A DNA stretch of 64,000 nucleotides, from contig NZ_JAPNOA010000029.1 of the NCBI RefSeq assembly GCF_026626885.1, forward strand, positions 62,001 through 126,000, in the 5' to 3' direction. Both the position numbers and the translations under genes were made by a program. Every line of letters starts with the position of its first letter. Positions within the stretch are counted from its first letter, which is position 1. Below, in pieces: positions 35,941-44,436 of the stretch. Under the pieces are notes generated by a model. That model did not search any database. It saw nothing but the letters and a program-made list of their open reading frames with translations, and was not told the origin of the DNA. This stretch comes from Parathalassolituus penaei (GTDB lineage: Bacteria > Pseudomonadota > Gammaproteobacteria > Pseudomonadales > Oceanobacteraceae).

Positions 35941-37083
35941 ATGTCAGCAGTGCCCACGGTATCCATCACCTCCACGGATGCCATGCTCGCCGAGAAAATT
36001 CGCCCGCAAGTCGCCAAAGGCCACAGCAGTATTTCCGGTTTGTCGTCCGGTGCCTTTATGACAGTGCAGATGCACCTGGCTCACTCCAGCCGTTTTTGTG
36101 GTGCCGGTATTATTGCCGGTGGCCCCTATCGTTGTGCCGCCATGTATCGCCGGGCCGCCGCACTGCGCGGTGATGCTAATATTCTCACCGCCTATTTTAT
36201 TGGTATGAATCCGCTGATTCCGTCGGTTGCCCCCAGCGGGATCGAACTGGCCAAACAGGCCCGTGAACGTTCCGGCACCGATATCGACCCCATCGGCCAT
36301 CTGAAAGACCAGCGTTTGTATATTTTCTCCGGCACCCAGGACAAGGTGGTTTACCAGTCGTCGGTCGAACAAACCAAACTGTTTTATCACGAGCTGGGGG
36401 TGAACGACCGTCACGTCAAATGGGTATCCGACGTTGCCGCTGGCCACGCCATTATTACCCGCAATCCGGAAGACTCGCCGTTAAGCACCAACCAGCCGCC
36501 TTATATCAACCAGGGCGACTTTATCCAGTCGCATGACATTCTGAAAACCATCTACCCGGATAGCCAAAGCCCGACACACGCAGCGCCGCTGACCGGCCTG
36601 CTGCATCGTTTCAGCCAGCTGGCACTGATGCCGGGTGATTCCGAAGCCGAACGTTATGACAACCTCAAAAACGCCAGCATGAGCGAATTCGGTTATGTGT
36701 ATGTGCCCGCCAGTGTGCTGGATCACTATGCCGCCGCTTCCGAGGGGCATCATCACCAGCATAACCAGCCAGTGCGAATTCATATGGTGATGCACGGCTG
36801 CAAGCAGGGTTACAACTACACCCCGGTGATTAACGGTCGCCCGGATACCGACAACTATCCGCCGTACGGCAATCGTTACATCACCACCACGGGATACAAC
36901 GAATACGCCGACCTCAACAACATGATTGTGATTTACCCGCAGGCCGAAGGTGTGGACGACGGCAAGATCCAGAACCCTGACGGTTGCTGGGACTGGTGGG
37001 GTTATACCGGCGACGACTTCTATTCGAAAAATGCCCTGCAAATCCGCGCCCTGTCGCGCATTCTTGAAAACTTTGGCGGCTGA
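35941..37083 (+). CDS. PHB depolymerase-like esterase without signal peptide
   Basis: The 380-residue protein is placed at ATG 35941 after AAGGAG; the frame is open upstream to 35824 but the extra part looks non-coding. The lipase box is 'ISGLSSGAFMTVQMHLAHS' (Ser35 in GLSSG). 'YIFSGTQDKVVYQS' supplies the probable Asp and 'HMVMHGCKQG' is a conserved His segment. It resembles short-chain PHB depolymerases of the Esterase_phd type. The lack of a signal peptide fits mobilisation of stored polymer. A phasin-like protein follows 20 bp later. Polyester substrate is inferred. Confidence 0.85.
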   Translation: MSAVPTVSITSTDAMLAEKIRPQVAKGHSSISGLSSGAFMTVQMHLAHSSRFCGAGIIAGGPYRCAAMYRRAAALRGDANILTAYFIGMNPLIPSVAPSGIELAKQARERSGTDIDPIGHLKDQRLYIFSGTQDKVVYQSSVEQTKLFYHELGVNDRHVKWVSDVAAGHAIITRNPEDSPLSTNQPPYINQGDFIQSHDILKTIYPDSQSPTHAAPLTGLLHRFSQLALMPGDSEAERYDNLKNASMSEFGYVYVPASVLDHYAAASEGHHHQHNQPVRIHMVMHGCKQGYNYTPVINGRPDTDNYPPYGNRYITTTGYNEYADLNNMIVIYPQAEGVDDGKIQNPDGCWDWWGYTGDDFYSKNALQIRALSRILENFGG

Positions 37084-37103
37084 TGAATAACAAGGACTGA
37101 ATC

Positions 37104-37565
37104 ATGACCCACTCAAACAAACGCAAAGCCGATCTTCTGACCCTGGTTTATTCCCCGTTTGGTCACCTCAACAGCGGCCAGAAAAGCTTCAACCGTATGC
37201 TGCTGAACAGCTGGCAAAACCAGATGCAAACCGGCGAAGTACTGTGCAGCCGCCATTTGAATCTGAAAGAAATTGGCGACGATATGGTGGCCTTCCAGAA
37301 AGCCATTGTGGATCGAATGACCGAACAGCAGGTGGCACTGCTGGAAGGTATCAAGGATATTCAGGACGAATACTGCGAATACCAGGAAACCAACACTTTG
37401 ACCAAACTGATGGATAACAACTGCAATATTGCCGGTCAGATGATGGCACTGGCGCAGAGCCAGATGACCGGTTGGGCGCAGCTGCTGGACAACATTCAGG
37501 TGGATTACGGCTACTGGCTGTATCTGCAGGCCGAAAAAGCCAAACAGTGTGAATGCAAGGGCTGA
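37104..37565 (+). CDS. Phasin-like helical protein
   Basis: The 153-residue protein starts at ATG 37104 after AAGGACTG. It is almost entirely helical and polar, with heptad-like segments such as 'QQVALLEGIKDIQDEYCEYQE', and no signal or membrane helix. Its size, composition and place right after a PHB-depolymerase-like gene fit a granule-associated protein. I do not see a definitive phasin motif, so the call rests largely on context. Confidence 0.5.
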   Translation: MTHSNKRKADLLTLVYSPFGHLNSGQKSFNRMLLNSWQNQMQTGEVLCSRHLNLKEIGDDMVAFQKAIVDRMTEQQVALLEGIKDIQDEYCEYQETNTLTKLMDNNCNIAGQMMALAQSQMTGWAQLLDNIQVDYGYWLYLQAEKAKQCECKG

Positions 37566-37589
37566 AACGGCATCAAGGTTAGTACCTGC

Positions 37590-37625
37590 AACAACGGCGA
37601 GAATACGCTCGCCGTTGTTATTTTT
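37590..37625 (+). terminator. Terminator after the depolymerase/phasin-like operon
   Basis: AACAACGGCGAG and CTCGCCGTTGTT form a 12-bp perfect stem around AATACG, followed by ATTTTT. Confidence 0.93.
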
Positions 37626-37725
37626 CCCTCTCCCTGAAGACAACCCCAGCGGACAATCGGACCGTCCCCAACCAACATGCCAATCCCAGCCGACATGCCC
37701 AGCCGACAACCATAGATGAAAACAC

Positions 37726-38727
37726 CTAACGGCTGGCAGACAAACTCTGCTGCCACAAGCGTGCCTGTTCCAGCACCCGCCCGCCAACAATCTGTGCCCG
37801 CCGCATCACCTCCTGCTGCCAGTCCCGATCTTCAGTTACGGCTTTGCTGATCGTCGCATTACGAGGGTCCGGCCCGAGATACAAATAAGCGTCCGCTACC
37901 CGGTTCATTTGGCTTGATTCACCGGCGGCCGTGCGCCCGCCCGTTACCTCTGCCAGGGTTTTCTGCCCCAGTGCATTCGACTGCAAATCGATCAGGCCGG
38001 GCGTACTCCCGAGTGGTTTTCCATTCATATGGGTAAACACACTGAACACCGACGATTGTGTCTGCTGTTGTTCCAGCAAACACACCAGCATACAGGTTGG
38101 CTGTGAATCACCCACCAGCGTGACCGGCACACGCAGATTATGGAACGTGCCAAACAGCAACAGGCCCTGACGATGCTGTGCCAGCACCTGCTGCTGAATC
38201 ACATCGGCATAATGCTGCTCACGACTGTCGACCAGGGTTTGCCACTCAGCGTGATCCAGCAACACCCAGTCAAACGCAGGCTCCGCCAGCACCAGACGGA
38301 TCTTATGATCGCCACGCTGGTTGAGCTCGTGCAGGTTGACCAGAAAGTCTTCGTATACCTGATACTGCCAGGCCATAAAAAACAAAGTATCGCGCCAGAT
38401 CGACCGTAACTCATTGATTGGAATGTCTTCGCCATCCAGCAGATAACGGTCAGCCAACGCCTGAAAACGGGCGTTGCCCCACTCCACCACAATATCGTTG
38501 GTACTGTTAAACACGGCGTCATCGGTAAGCGCGTTCATCACATAGCGCAGCGGCAGATCACTGCCATGAACATCACCAATGGCGATCAGGGGTGTGCTGG
38601 CATACTGGCTGACAATCCATTTGGGATCGGCCAGTTCAAGGTTCGCACTGGCACTTTTAGCCAGCAGCACACCGATCAGCAGCAACAGAAAGCGGGTGAA
38701 CAGATTCGCTTTTTTCGAGTACGACAT
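37726..38727 (-). CDS. Exported protein with a ChaN/TIKI-like core, function unknown
   Basis: The product is 333 residues if the ATG at 38727 (MSYSKK) is used; an in-frame start at 38787 exists. A signal peptide ends near SASA-NLEL. The mature part begins with 'PLIAIGDVHGSDLPLRYVMNAL' and later has 'LLLFGTFHNLRVPVTLVG'. This pattern of a strand ending in a Gly-Asp/Glu-x-His motif recalls ChaN/TraB-type (TIKI) folds, but I cannot confirm it. No neighbouring gene explains it. Confidence 0.6.
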   Translation of the reverse strand: MSYSKKANLFTRFLLLLIGVLLAKSASANLELADPKWIVSQYASTPLIAIGDVHGSDLPLRYVMNALTDDAVFNSTNDIVVEWGNARFQALADRYLLDGEDIPINELRSIWRDTLFFMAWQYQVYEDFLVNLHELNQRGDHKIRLVLAEPAFDWVLLDHAEWQTLVDSREQHYADVIQQQVLAQHRQGLLLFGTFHNLRVPVTLVGDSQPTCMLVCLLEQQQTQSSVFSVFTHMNGKPLGSTPGLIDLQSNALGQKTLAEVTGGRTAAGESSQMNRVADAYLYLGPDPRNATISKAVTEDRDWQQEVMRRAQIVGGRVLEQARLWQQSLSASR

Positions 38728-38798
38728 TAACAACACCCAACAAATGAGAATAAATCTCATTATATTGAGCATTAATTCAGATACCACCCATGAGGGCG

Positions 38799-39221
38799 TC
38801 AGGAAGTGCCAATACGAGACTTCTGCCAGATTTTCAGAGCAACCACCACCAGCGCAATGGCTAATGCATCAGCAGTCAGGTCACCCAGATCAAAGGTGCG
38901 GGTCGGGAATAGAGACTGGGTACATTCTTCCGCAACAGCAAATACCGCCACCAATACCGCTCCCAGGTAACAGCGCAGTCCCAGAAGACGAATCTGACGG
39001 CAACGGGTTGCCAGCGTCACCAGCAAGGTCAGCAAACCGAAAATACCGAAATGACCGAACTTGTCGCCATAAGGAATGCTGCGTACCCAGGTCAGAAAGA
39101 TATTAGGGTTGCCCTGGTCGGCATCAATAATGATCCACAACACAAACAGGAAAAAACCGATGGCCAAAGCCACCAACAGTGGAAATATCCTCGGTGCGAA
39201 ACCATCCATCTTTTCAGACAA
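38799..39221 (-). CDS. VanZ-like membrane protein
   Basis: The 140-residue protein starts with TTG at 39221, behind a GGAGAA site that lies in the end of the upstream gene; ATG at 39209 is the alternative. It has about four helices with the VanZ-family features 'GDKFGHFGIFGLLTLLV' and 'EECTQSLFPTRTFDLGDLTADALAI'. VanZ proteins can lower teicoplanin binding, but most relatives are of unknown function. It forms an operon with the S4 and DUF817 genes. Confidence 0.87.
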   Translation of the reverse strand: MSEKMDGFAPRIFPLLVALAIGFFLFVLWIIIDADQGNPNIFLTWVRSIPYGDKFGHFGIFGLLTLLVTLATRCRQIRLLGLRCYLGAVLVAVFAVAEECTQSLFPTRTFDLGDLTADALAIALVVVALKIWQKSRIGTS

Positions 39222-39225
39222 GACA

Positions 39226-40110
39226 CTATTCTCCGTGAGACCCCGGCCCGGCCGGTGGAATATGAATGCAATGTTTGATGTGTTTAAGACTGGTGACGAT
39301 GGTAAAGGTCATGATCACCAGCAGCGACCACGAGCTCCACTTGCCAACATGCACCGCCGACCAACTGTGAAGCTGGTCCGGATAACTCCAGAGGGTAAAG
39401 AACGTACTGATGTTTTCCGCCAGCCAGATAAAAAAGCCGATCAGCACAAACGCCAGCAACAGAGGCATCGAACGCTCACGATCATAAGGCGTGAACACCA
39501 CAGAGGTGCGGGCATACAACCCCAGCGCTCCGGCGGCGATGTACCAGCGATAGTCACCGATGTAATGATGCGTGAAAAAATTGGCGTAAATCAGCCCGGC
39601 CACCAGCCACGCCATCCAATACGGCGGATGATGAACGATGCGTAACCCGAACAGACGCCAGGCCTGAATAATGTAACTGCCAACGGCGGCGTACATAAAC
39701 CCCGAGAACAGCGGCACACCCAGGACCTTGCTGTAGGCAAAATCCGGATAGGACCACGACTGGATCGACCCCGATACCTTAAAGGCTTCCAACGCAAAAC
39801 CTACTGCATGAAACATCATGATGGCCTTGAACTCATCAAACGTTTCCAGACGGGTCAGCAACATCCAGCCCTGAATCACGAGGGCAATCAGCAACAGCAG
39901 ATCATAACGGGGAATACCCAGCACCCCACCACGAGGCACCAGAAAAACCGAGGCAAAAAACAGCCCGGCAAACAGACAGGCCCGTGCTTCCTTGATACCG
40001 AAATACCAGAATTCCAGCACGAATCGGCGCAGACCGGTCAGGTGCGGATTATCCCCCCTGACCGTCAGTAAATGCGCATCCAGTGCGCCTAGCGACCAGC
40101 TTCCTTGCAT
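39226..40110 (-). CDS. DUF817 integral membrane protein
   Basis: The 294-residue protein starts at ATG 40110, six bases after the S4 gene stop. It has about eight helices with characteristic segments such as 'FGIKEARACLFAGLFF', 'AVGFALEAFKVSGSIQSWSYPD' and 'NISTFFTLWSYPDQLHSW'. This agrees with DUF817 (YoaT-like), whose function is unknown. Its tight spacing to S4 and VanZ-like genes suggests joint transcription. Confidence 0.85.
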   Translation of the reverse strand: MQGSWSLGALDAHLLTVRGDNPHLTGLRRFVLEFWYFGIKEARACLFAGLFFASVFLVPRGGVLGIPRYDLLLLIALVIQGWMLLTRLETFDEFKAIMMFHAVGFALEAFKVSGSIQSWSYPDFAYSKVLGVPLFSGFMYAAVGSYIIQAWRLFGLRIVHHPPYWMAWLVAGLIYANFFTHHYIGDYRWYIAAGALGLYARTSVVFTPYDRERSMPLLLAFVLIGFFIWLAENISTFFTLWSYPDQLHSWSAVHVGKWSSWSLLVIMTFTIVTSLKHIKHCIHIPPAGPGSHGE

Positions 40111-40115
40111 AACGC

Positions 40116-40334
40116 TTATTCAGCGCCCAGCACGATACGGTAAGCAACACCCTGGGTTTCAATCACATCACCAGACATGATTTTCTTGCGCTTGCGGGTC
40201 TCGATCTCACCATTCACCAGCACCTGTTCCTGCTCGATCATGATCTTGGCTTCACCACCACTGGAAGCGATGGCCTCAAACTTCAGGATCTTGTAGAGCT
40301 CAACCGGCTCGTGGTTGATGATAATTTCTTTCAT
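40116..40334 (-). CDS. S4-domain RNA-binding protein (YbcJ-like)
   Basis: The 72-residue protein starts MKEIIIN at ATG 40334. It is a single S4 domain, with 'VELYKILKFEAIASSGGEAKIMI' followed by 'VLVNGEIETRKRKKIMSGDVIE', the pattern that binds structured RNA in ribosomal and modification proteins. YbcJ of E. coli is the same type. It leads an operon with DUF817 and VanZ-like genes. Confidence 0.9.
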   Translation of the reverse strand: MKEIIINHEPVELYKILKFEAIASSGGEAKIMIEQEQVLVNGEIETRKRKKIMSGDVIETQGVAYRIVLGAE

Positions 40335-40490
40335 GGCAAAACCTGCGTCATCAAAACTGTCCGACCAGCAAATCCGGTTCGGCACTTCTGGCGGGCAGTT
40401 TAATCACAGGCGGGATTCAAAGCGAATGACTTTGGCGCGGGTTGCAACCGACGGTGCAGAAACCATCGGTATAACCCGCCACCCGCAAAA

Positions 40491-41597
40491 TCAGAACAGC
40501 GAACTCACGTTAGCCGAGCAGTACTTGCCACTGGCGCAGACCGCCTTGGTCCACAGACGGGAAACCAGACGGGTGGTGTCTTTTTGCAGTGGCTTCATGG
40601 CTTCCAGTTTCGCCAGTACCGCTGACGGTGGATACACTTCCGGCTTGGCCAGCACTTCCGGCGTAATCAGCGGCATGGCAGACGCCATCACGGTTGGATA
40701 AGACAGATAGTTGGAGTTACGGGCAGCGTTCTGGGCCTGCATCATGTAGTTGATGAACTGGTAAGCCAGATCCACATGGGTGCTGTTGGTCGGAATCGCC
40801 ATCAGGTCGATCCACATAGCAGCGCCCTGGGATGGAATCACGTAACTCAATTCCGGCTTTTCCGAAATGCCGGACAACAAGTCACCGGAGTAGCCCATCA
40901 CCACACAGGCCTCACCCGATGTCAGGGCCTCCACATACCCATCGGAACGCAGATATTTCACATCGACCAGTGCATCCTTGATCAGGGCACCGGCGGAATT
41001 CAGAGCTTCAGAAGAAGTTACATTCACCGATTCGCCCATAAAACGCAGCGCTGCAGCGAACAGCTCATCACGCTCGTTTAATACCACAATGCCGCAACTG
41101 GATGCTTTTTTGCGCACCTCAGGATCAAACAGCAACGACCAGCTCATTTCATCAGGAGTTACACCAGCACGCGCCAGCGCTGCCTGGTTCAGACCCAGAC
41201 CGGTGGTACCCCACAAGTACGGCACACCAAACCAGCCGCCGCTATTCTGACCACGAAACTCGTGACGAATGTTGTCGCTGAGCTTGTCGAGGTTTTCCAG
41301 TTTATGAGTATCCAGTTCGCGCACCAGACCGGCATCCGCCAACGCCGACAACATCCGGGAAGCCGGGAAAACCACATCAAACTGATTGGCACTGTCGAGG
41401 AAATGGGCACCGAAATCATCCACGCTGGTGTATTCAACGTAGTCAATTTTGACGTTGTAGCGTTTTTCAAATTCCTGCAGAACTTCCGGAGCCAAATAAT
41501 CGCTCCAGTTCAGCACGCGCAAGGTTTCCTGTGCCGACGACATCGACGACATCATTACCAGCAACGAATACAACATCAGGGAAATAACCGACCGCAT
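40491..41597 (-). CDS. PotD/PotF-type polyamine-binding periplasmic protein
   Basis: The 368-residue protein starts at ATG 41597 after GAGGTGAG. The signal peptide ends near SSAQ-E. The mature start 'TLRVLNWSDYLAPEVLQEFEKRYNVKIDY' is typical of spermidine/putrescine-binding proteins. Other markers are 'FDVVFPASRMLSAL' and 'GGWFGVPYLWGTTGLGLN'. It should deliver polyamines or related amines to an ABC transporter. No permease or ATPase gene is adjacent, so it is an orphan. Confidence 0.88.
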   Translation of the reverse strand: MRSVISLMLYSLLVMMSSMSSAQETLRVLNWSDYLAPEVLQEFEKRYNVKIDYVEYTSVDDFGAHFLDSANQFDVVFPASRMLSALADAGLVRELDTHKLENLDKLSDNIRHEFRGQNSGGWFGVPYLWGTTGLGLNQAALARAGVTPDEMSWSLLFDPEVRKKASSCGIVVLNERDELFAAALRFMGESVNVTSSEALNSAGALIKDALVDVKYLRSDGYVEALTSGEACVVMGYSGDLLSGISEKPELSYVIPSQGAAMWIDLMAIPTNSTHVDLAYQFINYMMQAQNAARNSNYLSYPTVMASAMPLITPEVLAKPEVYPPSAVLAKLEAMKPLQKDTTRLVSRLWTKAVCASGKYCSANVSSLF

Positions 41598-42116
41598 AAC
41601 TCACCTCATCTAGTGACAAAACAGGTATGGTCAGCAAACAGACGGAACAGTTTGCGGTTTTCCATAACCTGCGCCCCGATTCAGGGGGCTAATGAACATC
41701 CATATTCCGTACACTCCACTTCAGACACTGAAGGGGGGATATGCGTCTTGGAGCGTAAAACAGGAACCAACGCCCAGAATTGGGCGCCCGCATTTTTATG
41801 AGATGTGCAGCCAATGTCAACATTCTGACATCAACCAATAGAAAAGGACTGTGCTGCAACTGACATACAACAACAAACCTACAATCAAACAACAGTAAAG
41901 AATTTAACCAATACTGTCACAACCGGGGAAAAGAGATAGATAACACAAACAAGACGAAACCAATAATGTCCCAATAGCCGCAGATAATCGATTATTGGAA
42001 TCGTCATAAAGGTTTTTTATTTTCAGCGAATATAACGACCAAGGGACAAACGAATGCATGCGATGAAATCAGAAAGTGATCGCGCCGAACGGTTCAGCAC
42101 GATCCATAAAGACCAT
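41598..42116. other. Intergenic region, about 520 bp
   Basis: The sequence is AT-rich, especially 41860-42030, and lies upstream of the binding-protein gene and downstream of the 42117 gene. I see no gene, RNA or strong hairpin. Promoter and 3' UTR functions are likely. Confidence 0.4.
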
Positions 42117-42608
42117 TCAGGCAGCCAGAGCGCAAAAGCGGTTATGCAGACGAGGCACCACCAGCAGTAATAACGGAATGACGATCAGCATCACCAGCAT
42201 CGACAACAGGTCTGTCATACCCAGACCGTGATACAACGCATGCCAGCTCAGCAAGTCCACCGGATAGCCGCTGGATTGCTGCAACATACCGGAAATACCT
42301 GTCATTACCAGCAGACCTGACGTCATCCAGAACAGCGCATAAAACAACGTTGCATATCCAAGTCCCTTGACCGGGCTGGGATTGATAAAACGCTGTAACC
42401 AGAGGCTGAACAACATACCTGAGCAAACAGCTTTAAACAGAGCAAACCATTGCCCATACTCATGCAATATCAGATCGTGTATCCAGGAAATACGGTCCAT
42501 CAAATAAAATGCATTGGGCTTCTGCAGATATTTCATCAACAGGGCGATATCGGACACCAGATTAATACCGATTACCACAACAGCCAAAAATGAGAATTGA
42601 CGCTTCAT
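42117..42608 (-). CDS. Four-helix membrane protein of unknown function
   Basis: The start at ATG 42608 (MKRQFSF) follows AGAGAG and gives 163 residues; an upstream in-frame start at 42689 is less likely. About four helices are predicted, with 'LILHEYGQWFALFKAVCSG' between helices 1 and 2. I do not recognise the family. It is isolated between longer intergenic stretches. Confidence 0.6.
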   Translation of the reverse strand: MKRQFSFLAVVVIGINLVSDIALLMKYLQKPNAFYLMDRISWIHDLILHEYGQWFALFKAVCSGMLFSLWLQRFINPSPVKGLGYATLFYALFWMTSGLLVMTGISGMLQQSSGYPVDLLSWHALYHGLGMTDLLSMLVMLIVIPLLLLVVPRLHNRFCALAA

Positions 42609-42844
42609 GGATGCACTCTCTGCAATTTGGATAACAATCGGAAATGCCAGCCAGATATCTGCTCCGGACAGAACCGCAATGTGCCACACGCATGAGATTC
42701 ATCAATAAACGACGAACAATTTTGTGCTCGCCGCACCATCCTGCATATGAAGATGTGAACTGTTTAGTACATTGACAATAGTGGTCATGCCAACGGATCA
42801 CCACCGTACGTTTTTCGTCATCGGAACTGGCAAAAATTGCCCAT

Positions 42845-42873
42845 AAAAAAACGGGAGCCGAAGCTCCCGTTTT
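42845..42873 (-). terminator. Terminator of argG
   Basis: ACGGGAGC-TTCG-GCTCCCGT on the minus strand is followed by six T then A. On the plus strand it is followed by TTTT, so it may act weakly in both directions. Confidence 0.93.
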
Positions 42874-42916
42874 CCGATAATCAGGCACATCTGACGTCAG
42901 AGTCAGACCCGGCTGA

Positions 42917-44137
42917 TTACAGCAGTTCGCGACCGTTGTTGGCAGCGATACGCATACGCAGGGCGTTCAGTTTGATGAAGCCTTCTGCGTCTTTCTGGTT
43001 GTAGGCACCGCCATCGTCTTCGAAGGTGGAGATACGGGTGTCGAACAGGGAGTTGTCAGACTTGCGACCAACCACAACCACGTTGCCTTTGTACAGCTTC
43101 AGACGCACAACACCATTCACCGGCTCCTGGGAAGCATCGATCATGGTTTGCAGCATCTTACGCTCTGGAGACCACCAGTAACCGTTGTAAATCAGGCTGG
43201 CGTACTTAGGCATCAGTTCGTCTTTCAGGTGCGCTACTTCACGATCCAGAGTGATGGACTCGATGGCACGGTGCGCGCGCATCATGATGGTGCCGCCCGG
43301 AGTTTCGTAGCAACCACGGGACTTCATGCCCACGTAACGGTTTTCAACGATGTCCAGACGACCAATACCGTTAGCACCGCCGATCTTGTTCAGGGTTTCC
43401 AGAACAGTGGCAGGAGACATGGCAACGCCATCGATGGCAACGATGTCACCGCGCTCGTAGGTCAGTTCCAGGTAGGTTGGAACGTCCGGAGCGTTTTCCG
43501 GGCTTACAGACCAACGCCACATGTCTTCTTCGTGTTCGGTCCAGGTGTCTTCCAGCACGCCGCCTTCATAGGAGATGTGCAGCAGGTTGGCATCCATGGA
43601 GTATGGAGACTTTTTGCCAGCCTTGTTGAAGTCGATCGGGATGTTACGCTCTTTGGCATAAGCCATCAGGGTTTCACGGGAAGTCAGATCCCATTCACGC
43701 CATGGAGCAATCACTTTTACGCCTGGTTTCAGAGCGTAGGCACCCAGTTCGAAACGAACCTGATCGTTACCTTTGCCGGTAGCGCCGTGGGAGATGGCAT
43801 CAGCACCGGTTTCGTTGGCGATTTCGATCAGACGCTTGGCAATCAGCGGACGAGCGATGGAAGTACCCAGCAGGTATTCGCCTTCGTAAATGGTGTTGGC
43901 GCGGAACATCGGGAATACGAAGTCACGTACGAATTCTTCGCGCAGGTCTTCGATGTAGATTTCCTTCACGCCCATGGCTTCGGCTTTGGCGCGTGCTGGC
44001 TCAACTTCTTCGCCCTGACCCAGGTCAGCAGTGAAGGTAACGATTTCGCACTGATAAGTGTCTTGCAGCCACTTTACGATGACGGATGTGTCCAGGCCGC
44101 CAGAGTAGGCCAGTACCACTTTCTTGATTTCGGACAT
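42917..44137 (-). CDS. argG: Argininosuccinate synthase
   Basis: The 406-residue protein starts MSEIKK at ATG 44137 behind GGGAGAA; the frame is open upstream to 44317 but that part is not conserved. It has the PP-loop ATP motif '[18 protein letters not shown]', then '[21 protein letters not shown]' and '[24 protein letters not shown]'. It joins citrulline and aspartate using ATP in arginine synthesis. It is monocistronic, with a clear terminator. No arginine-repressor site is obvious. Confidence 0.98.
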   Translation of the reverse strand: MSEIKKVVLAYSGGLDTSVIVKWLQDTYQCEIVTFTADLGQGEEVEPARAKAEAMGVKEIYIEDLREEFVRDFVFPMFRANTIYEGEYLLGTSIARPLIAKRLIEIANETGADAISHGATGKGNDQVRFELGAYALKPGVKVIAPWREWDLTSRETLMAYAKERNIPIDFNKAGKKSPYSMDANLLHISYEGGVLEDTWTEHEEDMWRWSVSPENAPDVPTYLELTYERGDIVAIDGVAMSPATVLETLNKIGGANGIGRLDIVENRYVGMKSRGCYETPGGTIMMRAHRAIESITLDREVAHLKDELMPKYASLIYNGYWWSPERKMLQTMIDASQEPVNGVVRLKLYKGNVVVVGRKSDNSLFDTRISTFEDDGGAYNQKDAEGFIKLNALRMRIAANNGRELL

Positions 44138-44436
44138 CAGATTCTCCCGCTGGGGCGTATGTCTTGTACGTGAAACGAACTCGGAGTCCCGGCTGCAGGC
44201 TGTTGCCATCGGGCTGAAGCGAAGGCGAGCAGCAGCAGATTGCCGGGCCAAAAATGAAAAGTGCAATAGTCTAACGGCATGCGACGGCTTAGCCAACAGA
44301 CAGGCGTGAAAATCCACCGGAATCGCAAATCAGGACATGTTTCATAGCCCACTGTAAGGATTTGTTTATACTCCGCTCATTAAAATCTCCCCAGACCTGA
44401 CTCCGCCCTGTCACCCGACTACGCAAGGAAGCCTTT

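Noticed and set aside
43148-44173. 341-codon plus-strand frame antisense to argG
   Set aside because: It is a shadow of the strongly biased codon use in argG; the minus strand encodes a full argininosuccinate synthase.
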